Origin: Bacteroidales bacterium
GTDB lineage: Bacteria; Bacteroidota; Bacteroidia; Bacteroidales; F082
Assembly: GCA_024762735.1 (NCBI GenBank)
Contig: JANTGU010000076.1
Location: forward strand, 1 to 8,910
Length of the DNA: 8,910 nucleotides
Direction: 5' to 3'
Positions 6,268 to 8,910 of this stretch are shown here, piece after piece. The position numbers were made by a program, and so were the translations under genes. Position 1 is the stretch's first letter. The number at the start of each line of letters is the position of its first letter. The notes under the pieces were generated by a model, which saw nothing but the letters and a program-made list of their open reading frames with translations, was not told the origin of the DNA and did no database searches.

Positions 6268-7026
6268 ATGGCGAATAAACCCTTGATATTAATAACAAAT
6301 GATGACGGATACGAAGCCGATGGCTATCGCTTATTGATTGATTTAATGAAAACTCTGGGAGATGTGGTGGCCATCTCTACCCTGGAGAGCACTTCCGCCA
6401 TGGGGCATGCCGTAACCATGAACCAGCCCCTTCGACTCAAAACGATATCTGAAGTGCCCGGGTTTACCGAGTATATTTCCAATGGTACACCGGCCGATAA
6501 TATTAAGTTAGGGAAGCACTTATTGTTAGACAGGATGCCTGATCTGGTGGTGTCAGGGATTAACCATGGTTCCAACGCCGCCATCAATATCATCTATTCG
6601 GGTACCATGGCCGCAGCCCTGGAAGGTGCTATGGACGGGATTCCGGCCATTGGCTTTTCCCTGGCTGAATATGGCCAGCATCCTGATTTTAGTCATGTTT
6701 CGGAGTTTGTCCTGAAAATAACAGAAAAAGTTTTAAAGGATGCTCTTCCCAAAGGCATCGCGCTGAATGTAAACTTTCCTAAAAAGAGTGCCGATCCGGT
6801 CAAGGGTATTAAAACTGCCCGTCAGGCAAAAGCCGTCTGGAAAGAGACCTATGAAGAGCGAATCGATCCGTTTGGAAGAAAGTATTACTGGATGTCAGGC
6901 GTATTTTTGGATGGCGATCAACGGGTTGATACCGATGAAAAGGCTCTGGCCGAGAACTACGTGGCCGTGGTACCGGTACAGTGCGACTTTACTGCCCGTG
7001 AACTGTTGGATACATTAACTTTTTAG
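6268..7026 (+). CDS. surE: 5'/3'-nucleotidase SurE
   Basis: This 252-residue, metal-dependent cytoplasmic phosphatase hydrolyses nucleoside 5'- (and often 3'-) monophosphates and has been linked to survival in stationary phase. The hallmarks are all present: NDDG near the N-terminus (11-14, with the metal-binding Asp pair), the Ser/Thr loop STSAMGHAVT (41-50), NGTPADNI (72-79) and VSGINHGSN (95-103) with the conserved metal-ligand Asn. Length is typical for the family. It starts 21 bp after a good promoter-like element and is followed after 2 bp by a small membrane protein gene and then lpxB, so the three are probably one transcript. Confidence 0.96.
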   Translation: MANKPLILITNDDGYEADGYRLLIDLMKTLGDVVAISTLESTSAMGHAVTMNQPLRLKTISEVPGFTEYISNGTPADNIKLGKHLLLDRMPDLVVSGINHGSNAAINIIYSGTMAAALEGAMDGIPAIGFSLAEYGQHPDFSHVSEFVLKITEKVLKDALPKGIALNVNFPKKSADPVKGIKTARQAKAVWKETYEERIDPFGRKYYWMSGVFLDGDQRVDTDEKALAENYVAVVPVQCDFTARELLDTLTF

Positions 7027-7028
7027 TC

Positions 7029-7316
7029 ATGCTGAATAAAGATAACTATTGGGTTGGCCTTGTCGTTGGAGTGGCAGCAACGGTGATATTTTACGGGGTT
7101 TTGTATGGCGCTAACCTTTTGGTGATACATGGGCTGGGAAGGCCGATGGTTCGTAAATCGCACTATTTGATTTTGTTATCCGTCGTTCCAAACCTACTTT
7201 TATTACGCTATTATCTTGGCCGGAAGAAGTTTACGAAAACGGGGCTGTCGATTTTAACATTAACCATCCTTTTTGTGCTGCTCTACTTTTTTAACTATTT
7301 CCAAAATCCGCAGTAA
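7029..7316 (+). CDS. Small three-helix membrane protein between surE and lpxB
   Basis: This 95-residue hydrophobic protein has three predicted membrane helices (about 8-33, 45-63 and 71-90). A basic loop RPMVRKS (38-44) lies between helices 1 and 2, and a basic loop GRKKFTK (64-70) between helices 2 and 3. No known domain or catalytic motif is recognised. It starts 2 bp after surE and ends 2 bp before lpxB, so it is translated from the same message. A role in the inner membrane connected with lipid A synthesis or envelope assembly is suggested only by position. The tight packing and typical amino acid composition make it a real gene. Confidence 0.85.
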   Translation: MLNKDNYWVGLVVGVAATVIFYGVLYGANLLVIHGLGRPMVRKSHYLILLSVVPNLLLLRYYLGRKKFTKTGLSILTLTILFVLLYFFNYFQNPQ

Positions 7317-7318
7317 AA

Positions 7319-8443
7319 GTGAAGTATTATCTTATTGCCGGTGAAGCTTCGGGCGATTTGCACGCCTCCAACCTGATGAAAGCCATCAGACAAAAGGATG
7401 CAAGTGCCGAGTTTAGGTTTTGGGGAGGTGATCTGATGCAGGCGCAGGGCGGTGCGTTGGTTAAGCATTATCGTGACCTTGCCTTTATGGGGTTTGTGGA
7501 GGTGGCGGCAAATTTGAAAACCATACTGGGAAACATTTCATTTTGTAAAAAAGACATTGAATCGTGGAACCCTGATGTGTTGGTGCTGGTAGATTACCCC
7601 GGCTTTAATTTACGGATAGCCAAGTTTGCCCATGCCAAGGGAATTAAAGTGGCTTATTATATATCCCCCAAGGTTTGGGCATGGAAAAAGGGGAGGGTTA
7701 AAACGATTAAAAAGGTGGTTGATAAGATGCTGGTGATTTTTCCGTTCGAGAAGGCATTTTATAGAGACTATGATATGGAGGTCGATTTTGTAGGAAATCC
7801 TTTGCTAGATGCTTTGCAGGAGGAGCAGTACGAATCGAAGGAGGCATTTCGTAGAAAGTTTAACCTTTCGGATAAACCTATCATTGCTCTTTTGCCAGGA
7901 AGCCGTAAACAGGAAGTTTCCCGCATGCTTTCCGTGATGTTACAGGTAGTGCCTCTTTTTCAAGATTACCAATTCGTGGTTGCCGGTGTGCCGTCGTTGG
8001 GTTTGGAGTTTTACGAAAAGTACTTAGATGGTAGTTCGGTAAAGGTGGTTTTCCGGCAAACACATCAAATTGTACATCATGCCGAGGCTGCTTTGGTGAC
8101 CTCGGGAACGGCTACCCTTGAAACTGCCTTAATCGGTACGCCTCAAGCAGTTTGTTATAAAGCCAATGCCATTTCGTACCAAATAGCCAAACGGGTTATC
8201 AAAGTCAAATACATTTCGCTGGTCAACCTTATCATGGATAAGCCGGTGGTAAAAGAATTAATCCAGAACGATCTTAATGTCCGGCTGCTAAGCGCAGAAC
8301 TAAACCTCCTTTTGAACAACAAAGCGCATCGAAACCAACAGCTTTCCGATTACGAGCAACTAAAACAACTGCTGGGAAACAGCGGCGCTTCTGCCAGGGC
8401 TGCGGAAGTTATCCTTAGCCTGACTGAACAAGGATCTGGATAA
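7319..8443 (+). CDS. lpxB: Lipid-A-disaccharide synthase LpxB
   Basis: This 374-residue GT19 glycosyltransferase condenses UDP-2,3-diacylglucosamine with lipid X to form the tetraacyl disaccharide precursor of lipid A at the cytoplasmic face of the inner membrane. Visible signatures are GEASGD (8-13), LAFMGFVEV (54-62), VDYPGFNLRIAK (91-102), ISPKVWAWKKGR (115-126), FPFEKAFY (141-148), VGNPL (158-162), LLPGSRKQE (191-199) and TSGTATLE (261-268), ending with VNLIMDKPVVKELIQ (302-316). It uses a GTG start at 7319, fixed by the conserved MKYYLIAGEASGD N-terminus and by the upstream stop 2 bp before. Length is normal for the family. Its presence shows that the host makes lipid A. No clear intrinsic terminator follows. 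Confidence 0.97.
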   Translation: MKYYLIAGEASGDLHASNLMKAIRQKDASAEFRFWGGDLMQAQGGALVKHYRDLAFMGFVEVAANLKTILGNISFCKKDIESWNPDVLVLVDYPGFNLRIAKFAHAKGIKVAYYISPKVWAWKKGRVKTIKKVVDKMLVIFPFEKAFYRDYDMEVDFVGNPLLDALQEEQYESKEAFRRKFNLSDKPIIALLPGSRKQEVSRMLSVMLQVVPLFQDYQFVVAGVPSLGLEFYEKYLDGSSVKVVFRQTHQIVHHAEAALVTSGTATLETALIGTPQAVCYKANAISYQIAKRVIKVKYISLVNLIMDKPVVKELIQNDLNVRLLSAELNLLLNNKAHRNQQLSDYEQLKQLLGNSGASARAAEVILSLTEQGSG

Positions 8444-8535
8444 TTAAGAACCATTACTGTCAATTATTCTCTTGTTTGCGCGCTTTATCGCAACACCCGC
8501 TTAAAGCATGGATAATCAGAACTAAAATTTCATTT

Positions 8536-8910
8536 TTGAGTGTTGGAAGCCAAATCTTCAGATTAGTAGAAAATATTGATTTGAGCAGTATCGTATCCAG
8601 ACACCAGAGTGATTGTTATTACAAGGCATATAACTACTATCATCAGTTTGCACTCTGGACACAAAAGCACGTATATTTCGTTACCAGATTAAAAAAAAAT
8701 GCCGTTTATAAAGTAATAGAGGTTAAGCGGAAACTTCAATTACGAAAGGTTTGTTATCAGGACGAAAGAAACCGGTACTATGAGTTTTTAACAAATAACT
8801 TCGAGATAACAGTAGAGGAAGTAGCATTCCTTTACAAGAAACGATGGGGTATAGAGTTATTGTTCAAGAAAATGAAACAGAATTTTCAGTTGCACTATTT
8901 TTATGGAGAA
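8536..8910 (+). pseudogene. IS4-family transposase, internally deleted and cut by window end
   Basis: A reading frame with no stop runs from 8428 to the window edge. The likely start is TTG at 8536, since no ATG is in frame upstream. About 30 N-terminal residues (QIFRLVENID ... RHQSDCYYK) resemble the N-terminus of Bacteroidota IS4-family transposases. They are followed directly by AYNYYHQFALWTQ and FVTRLKKNA, which in full-length enzymes come some 200 residues later. The C-terminal part carries FLTNNF and the IS4 signature Y-x2-R-x3-E-x6-K (Tyr 8833, Arg 8842, Glu 8854, Lys 8875). The junction near 8620-8628 removes the region with the first two catalytic Asp residues. About 25 residues also seem absent between VKRKLQ and LRKV. 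It is therefore catalytically dead, although still in frame. The gene starts 92 bp after lpxB; no terminal inverted repeat was identified in that gap. Confidence 0.8.

Noticed and set aside
8482..8507. GCTTTA...TAAAGC after lpxB as a terminator
   Set aside because: The stem is six base pairs with a 14-nt loop and no following T-tract, so it is too weak to call.
8585..8640. Frameshift reading of the IS4 fragment, joining PDTRVIVI to KAYNYY by one missing base
   Set aside because: It looks tempting, since one added G would give VIVIDKAY. However, the uninterrupted frame already gives a good IS4 N-terminus (SDCYYK region), and the alternative frame has a stop at 8582-8584. I keep in-frame deletion as the better model, though not with certainty.

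Overview
The window looks like chromosomal DNA of a Gram-negative Bacteroidota bacterium. The signs are perfect TAnnTTTG (-7) promoter elements just upstream of several starts, A-rich leaders without Shine-Dalgarno sequences, lipid A synthesis (LpxB), a WbqC-family gene, and IS4-family transposase sequence of a Bacteroidota type. A Marinilabiliales- or Bacteroidales-like host is my guess, not something shown here. No rRNA, tRNA, CRISPR array or replication origin is visible.

Positions 1-4072 (+ strand) form a tight run of four genes with a 4-bp overlap and then 6-bp and 3-bp gaps. In order they are: the 3' part of a protein with a degenerate OmpA-like C-terminal domain; a stand-alone Ras/Rab-like small GTPase; a soluble PAS-type histidine kinase with an extra central domain; and a DinF-type MATE exporter. 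The first three look like one signalling unit in which a small GTPase is paired with an orphan histidine kinase. This is the most interesting part of the window. The upstream end of the operon, and any partners encoded there, lie outside it.

Positions 4087-4622 hold a convergent minus-strand gene for a 139-residue zinc-ribbon/helix-turn-helix protein. It resembles the N-terminal part of IS1595-type transposases but has no catalytic domain. A 116-bp divergent promoter region follows. Positions 4623-5520 hold two tandem thioredoxin paralogues, one an exported lipoprotein (CGPC) and one cytoplasmic (CQPC), closed by a strong intrinsic terminator.

Positions 5587-8443 hold housekeeping envelope and metabolic genes: wbqC-like, surE, a small three-helix membrane protein, and lpxB. 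The last three are 2 bp apart and are probably co-transcribed from a promoter just upstream of surE. The terminator before wbqC runs directly into a promoter-like element, which predicts an almost leaderless mRNA.

The right end (8536-8910) carries an IS4-family transposase reading frame that is cut by the window edge. It appears to be internally deleted: N-terminal and C-terminal sequence are joined in frame without the part that would carry two of the three catalytic acids.
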